A stretch of 64,000 bases of DNA, taken from contig NZ_JBHLWI010000009.1 of assembly GCF_042432905.1 (NCBI RefSeq), positions 1 to 64,000 of the forward strand, in the 5' to 3' direction. The notes under the pieces were generated by a model. The model did no database searches. It was given only the letters and a program-made list of their open reading frames with translations, and was not told the origin of the DNA. Position numbers and translations under genes: made by a program. Of the stretch, positions 1 to 7,876 are shown in pieces. Source of the stretch: Fontibacter flavus (GTDB taxonomy: Bacteria > Bacteroidota > Bacteroidia > Cytophagales > Cyclobacteriaceae). The first letter of the stretch is position 1. The number at the start of each line of letters is the position of its first letter.

Positions 1-40
1 GACAATTGCCAGTCTGATTTTTAAAAACTACCTTAGACAT
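1..40 (-). CDS. Possible 5' end of a protein running off the window
   Basis: An ATG on the minus strand at 38-40 opens 13 codons (MSKVVFKNQTGNC) without a stop up to the window edge. It lies about 50 bases beyond the terminator of the nfu-mrp operon and would be a separate gene. Thirteen residues are too few to recognise a family, and the reading frame could be chance. Confidence 0.3.
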   Translation of the reverse strand, partial: MSKVVFKNQTGNC

Positions 41-90
41 TGTTGTATTTTGTTCAACTCTAAAATAATAATTTTAGAGAAGATCAACAA

Positions 91-123
91 TAAAAAAAGG
101 GTGTCTCGACTTTTCGGACACCC
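91..123 (-). terminator. Rho-independent terminator of the mrp-nfu operon
   Basis: On the minus strand GGGTGTC (from 123) pairs perfectly with GACACCC (ending 99), with an extra CGA/TCG step inside, followed by an uninterrupted T-rich run at 98-91. It sits 38 bases after the Nfu stop codon, as expected for the end of a two-gene transcript. Confidence 0.85.
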
Positions 124-160
124 CCGATAATGGGGAAATGAATTTCTCATGTGTACTACT

Positions 161-418
161 TTAAGCTACGGCAACATTTACAGCCTCAACTTTGCTGATC
201 TCAGGGATATCTCTTTTGATCGCCTCCTCGACACCGGCTTTAAGGGTCATGGTAGACATGGGACAAGAGCTGCACGTGCCTGTCAATTCAAGTCTTAGTA
301 CCATTTCAGGGGTCAGTTCCACCACTTTGACATTGCCGCCATCGGCCTCTAAATAAGGCCGAATACTATCCAAAGCTTTCTCAACTCTTTCTCTCAATTC
401 TGCTTCCATCTTATTCAA
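161..418 (-). CDS. NifU-like C-terminal domain Fe-S scaffold protein
   Basis: Small (85 residues) Nfu-type iron-sulfur carrier. The whole protein is a NifU C-terminal domain: it has the phrase RPYLEADGGNVKVVEL and the cysteine pair in GTCSSCPMST, where CxxC binds a bridging 4Fe-4S cluster. In this family the cluster is built elsewhere (SUF) and passed to target enzymes in the cytoplasm. The gene lies 3 bases downstream of the Mrp-type Fe-S carrier gene on the same strand, so the two are almost certainly co-transcribed and work in the same step of cluster delivery. The length is normal for the single-domain form. Confidence 0.9.
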   Translation of the reverse strand: MNKMEAELRERVEKALDSIRPYLEADGGNVKVVELTPEMVLRLELTGTCSSCPMSTMTLKAGVEEAIKRDIPEISKVEAVNVAVA

Positions 419-421
419 TCA

Positions 422-1516
422 TCAAATGTTCACTTGTACAACTTCTGTTTTTTTCTGTTCAGCATTTCTGATCGCCACCTGTCGTGCGACATTCTCCGCT
501 AGGAAAGAAAATGCTTCCTGGGTAACTCCCGATTTGAAGTAGGCAGGATAGCCTGTATCTCCACTTTCCCTTATACTTTGTACTATTGGGATTTCTCCAA
601 GGAAAGGTACTCCAAATTTCTCAGCAAGTCTTTGACCTCCTTCTTTGCCAAACAAGTAATACTTGTTGTCAGGAAGTTCTTCAGGAGTAAAATAAGCCAT
701 ATTTTCCACAACACCTAAAACAGGAACATTTATCTGTGGTTGCTTGAACATACTCAAACCTTTTGTTGCATCTGCCAAAGCTACCTTCTGAGGTGTGGTC
801 ACAATCACAGCGCCCGTGACGGGTACTGTCTGTACCATGGTCAGATGGATATCTGAAGTTCCTGGAGGTAAGTCAATAAGCAGGTAATCCAATTCACCCC
901 AATCCACATCAGCGATAAATTGCTTCAATGCAGAGCTTGCCATCGGCCCTCTCCAAACCACAGCTGATTCAGCTGGGGTCAAAAAACCAATGGACATCAG
1001 CTTAACTCCATATTGTTCAATCGGAATAATGATATTTTTGCCATCCACCTGTTTTACCGCAGGCTGCTCTGCCTCTACATTAAACATGGTAGGGATAGAT
1101 GGACCGGAAATATCTGCATCAATCAAACCGACTTTTGCACCCGAATGGGCAAGAGCCACGGCAAGATTACTAGAGGTAGTGGATTTACCTACCCCTCCTT
1201 TTCCTGATGCAATGGCAATAATGTTTTTGACTTGGGGCAATAAAGGTGTGTTGTCCCTAACTGTGGTCACGTTGGAGGTCATAAAAATGTCCAACTCTAT
1301 ATCTTTTCCAAATGCCTCTTCGAGTGCTTCAATACAATTGTTTTTGATTACTTCTTTAAGAGGACATGCTGGGGTAGTCAATACCACCTTAAAACTTATT
1401 TTATTACCGTCTATTGCCAAACCTTGGATCATCCCCAATGAGACCAAGTCTCTTTTAAGATCTGGATCTTCAACGGTTGATAAGGCTTTTAATACTTCTT
1501 CTTTATTGATGGACAT
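422..1516 (-). CDS. Mrp/ApbC family Fe-S cluster carrier ATPase
   Basis: 364-residue P-loop ATPase of the Mrp/NBP35 family, thought to carry 4Fe-4S clusters to apo-enzymes. Residues about 5-80 form a MIP18/DUF59 domain (SINKEEVLKALSTVEDPDL). The deviant Walker A motif SGKGGVGKSTTSSNLA follows near residue 104, and Walker B is DYLLIDLPPGTSD. The ATG start at 1516 is well placed and the DUF59 domain begins at once. It is the first gene of a two-gene unit with the Nfu protein and is divergent from dnaG across 180 bases. The typical CxxC near the C-terminus is not obvious here, so cluster ligation may differ from E. coli Mrp. Confidence 0.9.
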   Translation of the reverse strand: MSINKEEVLKALSTVEDPDLKRDLVSLGMIQGLAIDGNKISFKVVLTTPACPLKEVIKNNCIEALEEAFGKDIELDIFMTSNVTTVRDNTPLLPQVKNIIAIASGKGGVGKSTTSSNLAVALAHSGAKVGLIDADISGPSIPTMFNVEAEQPAVKQVDGKNIIIPIEQYGVKLMSIGFLTPAESAVVWRGPMASSALKQFIADVDWGELDYLLIDLPPGTSDIHLTMVQTVPVTGAVIVTTPQKVALADATKGLSMFKQPQINVPVLGVVENMAYFTPEELPDNKYYLFGKEGGQRLAEKFGVPFLGEIPIVQSIRESGDTGYPAYFKSGVTQEAFSFLAENVARQVAIRNAEQKKTEVVQVNI

Positions 1517-1652
1517 TCTGATAGAAACTTATTTTGTGCGCAATTTAGTTTATAAATATTCTAAATAAAAAGAGTAAGGTGAAGTTAATCACCTCTAAAA
1601 TAAAGAAACTTCCAAGCCTTAGAAATAGTTTCGAACTTGAATATCCTTATGT

Positions 1653-1677
1653 TTTGAAGCAATACTTTTTATCTTTG
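1653..1677 (+). promoter_or_regulatory. Candidate dnaG promoter (-7 box TATCTTTG)
   Basis: TATCTTTG at 1670-1677 fits the Bacteroidota -7 consensus TAnnTTTG and lies 20 bases before the dnaG ATG. The only upstream TTTG (1653-1656) is 13 bases away, closer than the usual 17-23, so the -33 box is doubtful. Confidence 0.4.
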
Positions 1678-1696
1678 AAATCCGAATTGAATTCAT

Positions 1697-3640
1697 ATGA
1701 CCATTAGTAGAGCGACGACAGAAAAAGTGAAGGATAGGGCCGACATTGAAGAGGTTGTTGGTGATTATGTGCCCTTGAAGAGAAAAGGTCAGAATCTTTG
1801 GGCATGCTGTCCTTTCCATAATGAAAAGTCGCCATCTTTTTCAGTTTCTCCGGCCAAACAGATTTATAAATGTTTCGGATGTGGTAAAGCGGGAGATCCT
1901 ATCCAGTTTGTGATGGACATAGAGGGCATTGGCTTCAATGAAGCCATCCGTCATCTTGCTCAGAAATACGGGATAGAAGTAGAAGAAGATCAGAATGTTA
2001 CTCCTGAAGCGATTCAAGCTTATAATGAACGTGAAAGCCTTTACATAGTACTCAATTTTGCCAAAGATTTTTTTGCTAAGAACCTTATGACCGAGGAGGG
2101 GAAATCCATTGGCCTGAGCTACTTTAAAGAAAGGGGATTCAACCAAAATATCATTGATAAGTTTGACCTGGGATATGCGCTCGATGGTTGGGATCATTTG
2201 CATAAGGCTGCAAAAGCTGCGGGGCATTCTGATGAACTCTTAATGAAAGCAGGTCTTATTCTTCAGAAGGAAGGAGATGCCAACAGGTTTTATGACCGCT
2301 TTAGGGGAAGAGTAACTTTTACCATTCATAATCTCGGTGGCAAGCCAATAGGTTTTGGTGCCAGAATTTTGACCCAGGATAAAAAGCAGCCCAAATATAT
2401 CAATTCTCCTGAAACAGAAGTTTACCATAAGAGTGATATACTTTATGGTATTTTCCAGGCAAAGAAATCCATCAGGGAGAAAGACAACTGTTACCTGGTA
2501 GAGGGCTATACGGATGTAATCTCCCTTCATCTTGCCGGCATTGAGAATGTGGTAGCATCTTCCGGGACATCCCTTACAGAAAATCAGATCAAGCTCATCA
2601 AGCGGTTCTCCGACAATATCACAGTGCTATATGATGGGGATGCTGCCGGTATCAGAGCCTCCTTGAGAGGGATTGATATGATTTTGGAAGGAGGTCTTAA
2701 CGTCAAAGCGGTAGTTTTTCCGGACGGTGAGGACCCCGACAGTTACGCAAGAAAAGTCGGATCAGCAGCATTTACCACCTATCTGGAAAAGAATGCCCAG
2801 GACTTTATTTCCTTCAAAATCGGGCTTTATGCCGAAGAGGCTTCCAAAGATCCAATCAAGCAGGCAGAATTGATCAAGCAGGTGGTGCAGAGTATTTCGA
2901 AAATACCTGATCCTGTTATCCGAACTGTGTACATCAGGCAGTCGGCAAACCTGCTGGAGATTGATGAGGATATTATTCAGGCAGAACTGAACAAGATTTA
3001 CCTGAAAGGCCAAAAAGACCAACATTTCAAGGAACAGCGACAGGAGGCTGAAGCCGCTTCTTTTGTGGAAGATCTTCTGCCTGTTAAGGAGGAGCCTACT
3101 TCTGTATCCAAAATTCTGGAATTACAGGAAAGGGAGATGTTGAGGTTATTGGTTTCTTATGGTTTTGAAATGGTTTCCGATGACCTGCATGTATGTCAAT
3201 ATCTACTTCAGGAAACAGACGAACTGGTTTTTGAAACCCCTGTTTATAAGAAAATTTTGGAGATCTATAAAGATGCGCTTTCTGAAGGTGTTTTACCTCA
3301 GCCTGAATATTTCCTGAAGCATGATGATGCAGAAGTAAAAAGAGAAGTCATCAATATGATCACAAGGAGATATGAATTGTCGACACTTTGGGAAAGCCGT
3401 TTTCAGATTTTTACATACCATGAAGCTGATGATCTAGCCAAAACAGTGTATGATAGTATTTTGCATTTGAAGAAAAAAGTACTCAAAAAAATGCTGGAAG
3501 AAGCAAGAATGAAAATAAAAGAAGCCGAAATGGAAAAACTGGATGAGCATGTCCTTACCGAACGTTTATCCATTTATATGGAATTGAAAAAATTCCAGGT
3601 AGAAATTGATAAACAGCTGGGAATAGTGATCAGTTTTTAA
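1697..3640 (+). CDS. dnaG: DNA primase
   Basis: 647-residue replicative primase that makes RNA primers on the lagging strand with the DnaB helicase. The N-terminal CHC2 zinc ribbon is complete: C38, H41, C59 and C62 within ACCPFHNEKSPSF and YKCFGCGKAGD. The DnaG catalytic core follows, with a TOPRIM fold marked by YLVEGYTDVISLH near residue 275 and LYDGDAAGIRAS near residue 315. The C-terminal about 180 residues are charged and helical, as expected for the helicase-interacting domain. The start ATG at 1697 puts the zinc ribbon at its usual distance. It is a single gene, divergent from mrp. Confidence 0.97.
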   Translation: MTISRATTEKVKDRADIEEVVGDYVPLKRKGQNLWACCPFHNEKSPSFSVSPAKQIYKCFGCGKAGDPIQFVMDIEGIGFNEAIRHLAQKYGIEVEEDQNVTPEAIQAYNERESLYIVLNFAKDFFAKNLMTEEGKSIGLSYFKERGFNQNIIDKFDLGYALDGWDHLHKAAKAAGHSDELLMKAGLILQKEGDANRFYDRFRGRVTFTIHNLGGKPIGFGARILTQDKKQPKYINSPETEVYHKSDILYGIFQAKKSIREKDNCYLVEGYTDVISLHLAGIENVVASSGTSLTENQIKLIKRFSDNITVLYDGDAAGIRASLRGIDMILEGGLNVKAVVFPDGEDPDSYARKVGSAAFTTYLEKNAQDFISFKIGLYAEEASKDPIKQAELIKQVVQSISKIPDPVIRTVYIRQSANLLEIDEDIIQAELNKIYLKGQKDQHFKEQRQEAEAASFVEDLLPVKEEPTSVSKILELQEREMLRLLVSYGFEMVSDDLHVCQYLLQETDELVFETPVYKKILEIYKDALSEGVLPQPEYFLKHDDAEVKREVINMITRRYELSTLWESRFQIFTYHEADDLAKTVYDSILHLKKKVLKKMLEEARMKIKEAEMEKLDEHVLTERLSIYMELKKFQVEIDKQLGIVISF

Positions 3641-3723
3641 ACCAAACTTTAATTTGGTTTTCACTGTTTTCCTGAATAAAGCGTTTAATTTTACGTGCAG
3701 AAAAACCCAAGTAATAAAATAAA

Positions 3724-4941
3724 ATGTCCCAAAAATTTAAACTCGATCCAATAGAGGATGCAATTGAAGCGGTAAAAAGAGGTGAAGTGATCATAGTGGT
3801 GGATGATGAAGACCGTGAAAATGAAGGTGATTTTGTCTGTGCTGCCGAAAAGGTTACTCCCGAAATCATCAATTTTATGGCGACCCATGGCCGAGGCCTA
3901 ATCTGTGCCCCACTTATTGAAGATAGGTGTGAGCAATTGGGTTTGGAGCTCATGGTAGGAACGAATACCGCTGCCTATGAAACTCCCTTTACTGTATCGG
4001 TAGATTTAATTGGTCATGGCTGTACCACAGGTATTTCTGCCAGTGACCGGGCGAAAACCATCAGGGCTTTGGTGGACGATTCTATTCATCCAGATGAACT
4101 GGGTAAGCCAGGACATATTTTTCCGTTGAAAGCCAAAAGAGGTGGGGTCATCCGTCGTGCTGGCCATACTGAAGCAGCCATTGATTTTGCAAGACTTGCA
4201 GGATTGTCTCCAGCTGGTGTATTGGTTGAAATCATGAATGAAGATGGCACCATGGCCCGTCTTCCTGATTTGGTCAAAGTGGCAGAAAGATTTCAGTTAA
4301 AGTTGGTCTCTATCAAGGATCTTATTGCTTACAGACTTAAGAATGAGTCTTTGATCAAAAGAGAAATCGGTGTGGAAATGCCAACTACTTGGGGTGACTT
4401 TGATCTGATTGCTTTCAGACAGACAAATACGAATGATCTTCACCTGGCATTGATCAAAGGTTCTTGGGATAAAGATGAACCTGTGATGGTCAGGGTACAC
4501 TCTTCCTGTGTTACCGGAGATATATTTGGCTCTTGTAGATGTGACTGTGGTCCCCAACTTCATAAAGCCATGGAAATGGTCGAAAAAGAAGGTAAGGGAG
4601 TAGTCTTATATATGAATCAGGAAGGAAGAGGAATCGGTTTGATCAATAAGCTGAAAGCCTATAAACTTCAGGAGCAGGGAATGGATACTGTACAGGCAAA
4701 CCTGGCTTTGGGATTGCCTATGGACAAAAGAGATTATGGGGTAGGTGCACAGATTTTAAGAGATCTGGGCGTTTCAAAAATCAGGTTGATCACCAATAAT
4801 CCAACAAAAAGGGTTGGACTGATAGGATATGGACTTGAAATTGTGGAGCAGGTCCCTATTGAAATATCGCCCAATCCGCACAATGAAAAATATTTGATGA
4901 CCAAAAGAGATAAAATGGGTCATAATATTTTGAAGAAATAA
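3724..4941 (+). CDS. ribBA: Bifunctional DHBP synthase / GTP cyclohydrolase II
   Basis: 405-residue riboflavin enzyme. The first about 205 residues are 3,4-dihydroxy-2-butanone-4-phosphate synthase (VVDDEDRENEGDF, HTEAAIDFARLAGL), acting on ribulose 5-phosphate. The second half is GTP cyclohydrolase II, with zinc ligands in SSCVTGDIFGSCRCDCG and the QEGRGIGL motif. Together they feed both branches of riboflavin synthesis. The fused arrangement is normal in Bacteroidota. The gene sits 83 bases after dnaG and 77 bases before a secreted protein of unknown role. No FMN riboswitch is visible upstream. Confidence 0.96.
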   Translation: MSQKFKLDPIEDAIEAVKRGEVIIVVDDEDRENEGDFVCAAEKVTPEIINFMATHGRGLICAPLIEDRCEQLGLELMVGTNTAAYETPFTVSVDLIGHGCTTGISASDRAKTIRALVDDSIHPDELGKPGHIFPLKAKRGGVIRRAGHTEAAIDFARLAGLSPAGVLVEIMNEDGTMARLPDLVKVAERFQLKLVSIKDLIAYRLKNESLIKREIGVEMPTTWGDFDLIAFRQTNTNDLHLALIKGSWDKDEPVMVRVHSSCVTGDIFGSCRCDCGPQLHKAMEMVEKEGKGVVLYMNQEGRGIGLINKLKAYKLQEQGMDTVQANLALGLPMDKRDYGVGAQILRDLGVSKIRLITNNPTKRVGLIGYGLEIVEQVPIEISPNPHNEKYLMTKRDKMGHNILKK

Positions 4942-5018
4942 AACTATTACTTGTCAGAAGATTGAAAAAAGAATACCTTAAACGATCAACCAATTCTCTT
5001 TTAGAAACGTTATCTATT

Positions 5019-5678
5019 ATGGGTATTAAAAAGAGACTTATGATCAAGACAGCATATATCACTATCTTCTTTCTTCTATCAAGTTTACATGGTTTTTCCC
5101 AAGGAAATCAATTTCCTTCTCAGGTTTGGCACAAAGGACAGGTAGTCAGTGTCAATGGCCAGGTTTACCAAGGTATGGTCAAATATGATCTTGAGAACAA
5201 TGTGGTGCAGCTACAGACGCAAAGTGGCGTAGAAACTTTCGGTTCCTCCAATGTCTCACAATTTGAAATCTTTGATGAAGTTTATGGTGGTATTAGAAAT
5301 TTTTACACCTTACCTTATTCATTGGCAGCTGATTATGAGACACCTGTTTTTTTCGAAATTTTGACAGAAGGTGATGACATCGTGCTACTTTGCAGAGAGC
5401 AGATTGTGGTAGATAACAGACGTATGGGGATGTATGGTCCTATGGCCATGAATCCCATGTGGGGTCCTGCTATGGGAGGAGCTTATAGATTGGCTTTCAA
5501 TTACTTCTTTATCAAAGATGGTAAAATTCAGAAGTATTCCCTCAAGAAAAAAGAATTATTGGATATCCTGGGAGATAGGGCTGATGAGGTCGATCTTTTT
5601 ATGAGAAAAAACAGGTTGTCCCATGATAAAAGGGGAGACCTTTTAAGAATTACAGCATATTACAATCAAATAAAATAA
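5019..5678 (+). CDS. Secreted protein of unknown function with Met/Gly-rich stretch
   Basis: I do not recognise a family. The frame is open from a TTG at 4962, but the ATG at 5019 (219 residues) or 5040 (212 residues) directly precedes a clear signal peptide (TAYITIFFLLSSLHGFSQ), so one of these is the start. The mature part begins with a beta-rich segment containing VWHKGQVVSVNGQVYQGMV. A Met/Gly/Pro-rich insert follows (MGMYGPMAMNPMWGPAMGG, about residue 145), then a charged helical tail. It is probably periplasmic or outer-membrane associated. The stop is 5 bases before surE, so it is likely co-transcribed with surE. Confidence 0.75.
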   Translation: MGIKKRLMIKTAYITIFFLLSSLHGFSQGNQFPSQVWHKGQVVSVNGQVYQGMVKYDLENNVVQLQTQSGVETFGSSNVSQFEIFDEVYGGIRNFYTLPYSLAADYETPVFFEILTEGDDIVLLCREQIVVDNRRMGMYGPMAMNPMWGPAMGGAYRLAFNYFFIKDGKIQKYSLKKKELLDILGDRADEVDLFMRKNRLSHDKRGDLLRITAYYNQIK

Positions 5679-5683
5679 TTTTT

Positions 5684-6466
5684 ATGTCAGAAAAACCTTT
5701 GATCCTGGTTTCGAATGATGATGGCATTACCTCAAAAGGTATTAGGGTTTTGGTCAATGTCATGAGACAACTGGGAGAGGTTGTAGTGGTAGCACCAGAT
5801 AGCCCACAATCCGGGATGGGCCATGCCATTACAATTGGAGAAACATTAAGGCTTTATGAAGAAGATATCTTTGAAGATGTACAGGCCTATAAGTCAAGTG
5901 GTACGCCAGCAGACTGTGTGAAATTAGCCAAACATTATGTTCTGAAAGACAGAAAACCTGACCTGGTGGTATCTGGGATTAATCATGGAAGTAACACTTC
6001 AATTTCTGTGCTGTATTCAGGAACCATGTCTGCGGCCATTGAAGGAGCTTTGGAAGGATTGCCATCCATTGGTTTTAGTTTATGTGACTTCTCCTCAAAA
6101 GCTGACTTCAGTCACGTTGAAGATTATGTTTATAAAATAGCCAAGCAAGTATTGGAAAAAGGTCTGACTAAAGGTGTGGCGCTCAATGTGAATTTTCCTC
6201 CTAAAAGAAACGAATCCATAAAAGGGATTAAAGTCTGCCGTCAGGCCCATGCCAAATGGCAGGAGGAATTTTCGGAACGCTTTGACCCAAATGGCAGGAA
6301 GTATTTCTGGATGGCAGGCAACTTTGTCAATTTTGATAAAGGCGAGGACAACGATGAATGGGCCATCGCCAATAACTTTGTATCCATCGTGCCATGCCAA
6401 TATGATTTGACAGCCCATCATGCCATCAATCAGATCAATGAGGAGTGGAACTGGAATGAATTTTAA
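5684..6466 (+). CDS. surE: 5'/3'-nucleotidase SurE
   Basis: 260-residue metal-dependent nucleoside monophosphate phosphatase of the SurE family, linked to stationary-phase survival. The N-terminal metal-binding Asp-Asp pair is present (LVSNDDGITSKGI), as are the conserved VVVAPDSPQSGMGHA, SSGTPADCVK and VSGINHGSN segments, where S and N complete the metal site. The length matches the family. It follows the unknown secreted protein by 5 bases and is closed by a strong terminator. Confidence 0.95.
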   Translation: MSEKPLILVSNDDGITSKGIRVLVNVMRQLGEVVVVAPDSPQSGMGHAITIGETLRLYEEDIFEDVQAYKSSGTPADCVKLAKHYVLKDRKPDLVVSGINHGSNTSISVLYSGTMSAAIEGALEGLPSIGFSLCDFSSKADFSHVEDYVYKIAKQVLEKGLTKGVALNVNFPPKRNESIKGIKVCRQAHAKWQEEFSERFDPNGRKYFWMAGNFVNFDKGEDNDEWAIANNFVSIVPCQYDLTAHHAINQINEEWNWNEF

Positions 6467-6467
6467 T

Positions 6468-6511
6468 AAAAGTCCACATAAGCTTTAGGTTGTTTATGTG
6501 GGCTTTTTCTT
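6468..6511 (+). terminator. Terminator after surE
   Basis: A 14-bp stem (6468-6481 with 6494-6507, one G-U pair) built on TCCACATAA/TTATGTGGG is followed by a T-rich tail. It ends the transcript carrying surE. Confidence 0.85.
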
Positions 6512-6602
6512 TGATCATGGTATTAATATTTTTTTTTGGTTTTTTATGGTAATTTTGGGATTTTAATTACATTTAAAATATTCTTTTTATTTTGATATCA
6601 AT

Positions 6603-7847
6603 ATGAATGACAGGACTTTATTTGGAATTGCCTCCAAAAGCATTTCTTCGTTTTTGTTATGCTTTTTTATGATTGCATGCGCCATAGAGGGTGATAATAT
6701 ACCGGAAATGGCAGAAGATCAAGAATTATCACTTTTCCCCAATTATGATACAGAACTGATCGAAAATCAGTATATCATTGTACTGCATGAAAATAAAATT
6801 TCTTTTAAGCTGAATCCCGATGATTATGAAGGAAGTCAAGTATTAATGAGAAAAGAAGCAACTGATTTTTTAATAAGCCACAAGCTTGACCCGGAAGTTG
6901 TTGACCGCACTTTCACTTTTGCGCTTACAGGTTTTACTGCAAAGATTGATAAAGAAAGAATCCAAGATGTCATTAATGACCCAAGGGTCAAATATGTCGA
7001 ACAGGACAGGATGGGGATGCTTGGGAAGAAGCCTAAAAATGAGGAGGATCCTATTGTCAGTACTCAGGTAATACCGTGGGGGGTAGAAAGGGTGGGGGGA
7101 CCATTTCAATATAGAGGAAGGAATAGTGTATTTGTGGTGGACACAGGGATAGACCTTGACCATCCTGATTTGAATGTAGATGAAAAAAAAGGCTTTGATC
7201 CCTATCAGGAAAAAAAGAAGGATTGGAATTTAGACGATGAACATGGTCATGGAACCCACGTGGCAGGAACAATTGCGGCGCTTGATAATCATTATGGGGT
7301 TGTTGGAGTTGCTGCGGGTGTTCCAGTCGTCCCTGTCAAAATATTTACAGGACCAAGGGCTGCTTACACATATTCTGGAATGATCGCCGGGATAGAGCAT
7401 ATTGGAGTCAGGGGAATTCCGGGAGACGTTGCGAATTTAAGCTTTGGAGGTTTTGACAGTAGTACTGCTCTGGATGAAGCTGTCTTAAATGTTTCTGAAA
7501 AAAGGCGAATATGGATGGTTATTGCGGCAGGTAACAGTGCCCTGACTGCGGATAGTTTTAGTCCAGCCAGAGTAAATGGGAAATATACGATCACGGTTTC
7601 GGCTTTTCAAAGAGGGGATATTTTTGCTTCCTTTTCACATTTTGGGCCACCTATAAAGTTTTCCGCTCCGGGAGTAGGTATTTTGTCCACTTGGATAAAT
7701 GCCAGATATGTGAATTCTACAGGTACTTCAATGGCAGCGCCGCATGTCGCTGGCTTGAGAGTATTGGGTGATGTTTATACCAATGGTTACGTGTTAAGAT
7801 ATCCATTGTCTGTACCGGATCCTATAGCATTTGGAAAGCCTGAATAA
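6603..7847 (+). CDS. Subtilisin-like serine protease (S8), predicted lipoprotein or secreted
   Basis: 414-residue subtilase. The N-terminus has a hydrophobic segment ending in FFMIACAIEG, a plausible lipobox (Cys26). Residues about 55-140 match an I9 propeptide inhibitor (QYIIVLHENK to VKYVEQDRMGML). The catalytic triad is complete: Asp180 in VVDTGIDLDHPD, His216 in HGHGTHVAGT and Ser376 in GTSMAAPHVAG, with the oxyanion Asn in AAGNSA. The protein stops about 35 residues after the Ser helix, so the usual C-terminal helix pair is short and there is no type IX sorting domain. It lies alone between two terminators, and its substrate is unknown. Confidence 0.93.
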   Translation: MNDRTLFGIASKSISSFLLCFFMIACAIEGDNIPEMAEDQELSLFPNYDTELIENQYIIVLHENKISFKLNPDDYEGSQVLMRKEATDFLISHKLDPEVVDRTFTFALTGFTAKIDKERIQDVINDPRVKYVEQDRMGMLGKKPKNEEDPIVSTQVIPWGVERVGGPFQYRGRNSVFVVDTGIDLDHPDLNVDEKKGFDPYQEKKKDWNLDDEHGHGTHVAGTIAALDNHYGVVGVAAGVPVVPVKIFTGPRAAYTYSGMIAGIEHIGVRGIPGDVANLSFGGFDSSTALDEAVLNVSEKRRIWMVIAAGNSALTADSFSPARVNGKYTITVSAFQRGDIFASFSHFGPPIKFSAPGVGILSTWINARYVNSTGTSMAAPHVAGLRVLGDVYTNGYVLRYPLSVPDPIAFGKPE

Positions 7848-7863
7848 AAAAAGGCTTTTTTCT
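7835..7863 (+). terminator. Terminator overlapping the subtilase stop codon
   Basis: AAAGCC (7835-7840) pairs with GGCTTT (7853-7858) and is followed by TTTTTCTT. The stem begins inside the last codons of the subtilase gene. It leaves only about 15 bases before the next ATG, so the kinase gene downstream may depend partly on read-through. Confidence 0.6.
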
Positions 7864-7876
7864 TAATTTTATTATC

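Noticed and set aside
990..1568. A 192-residue open frame on the plus strand opposite mrp
   Set aside because: It is fully antisense to a well-conserved Mrp gene, has no recognisable content and starts inside that gene.
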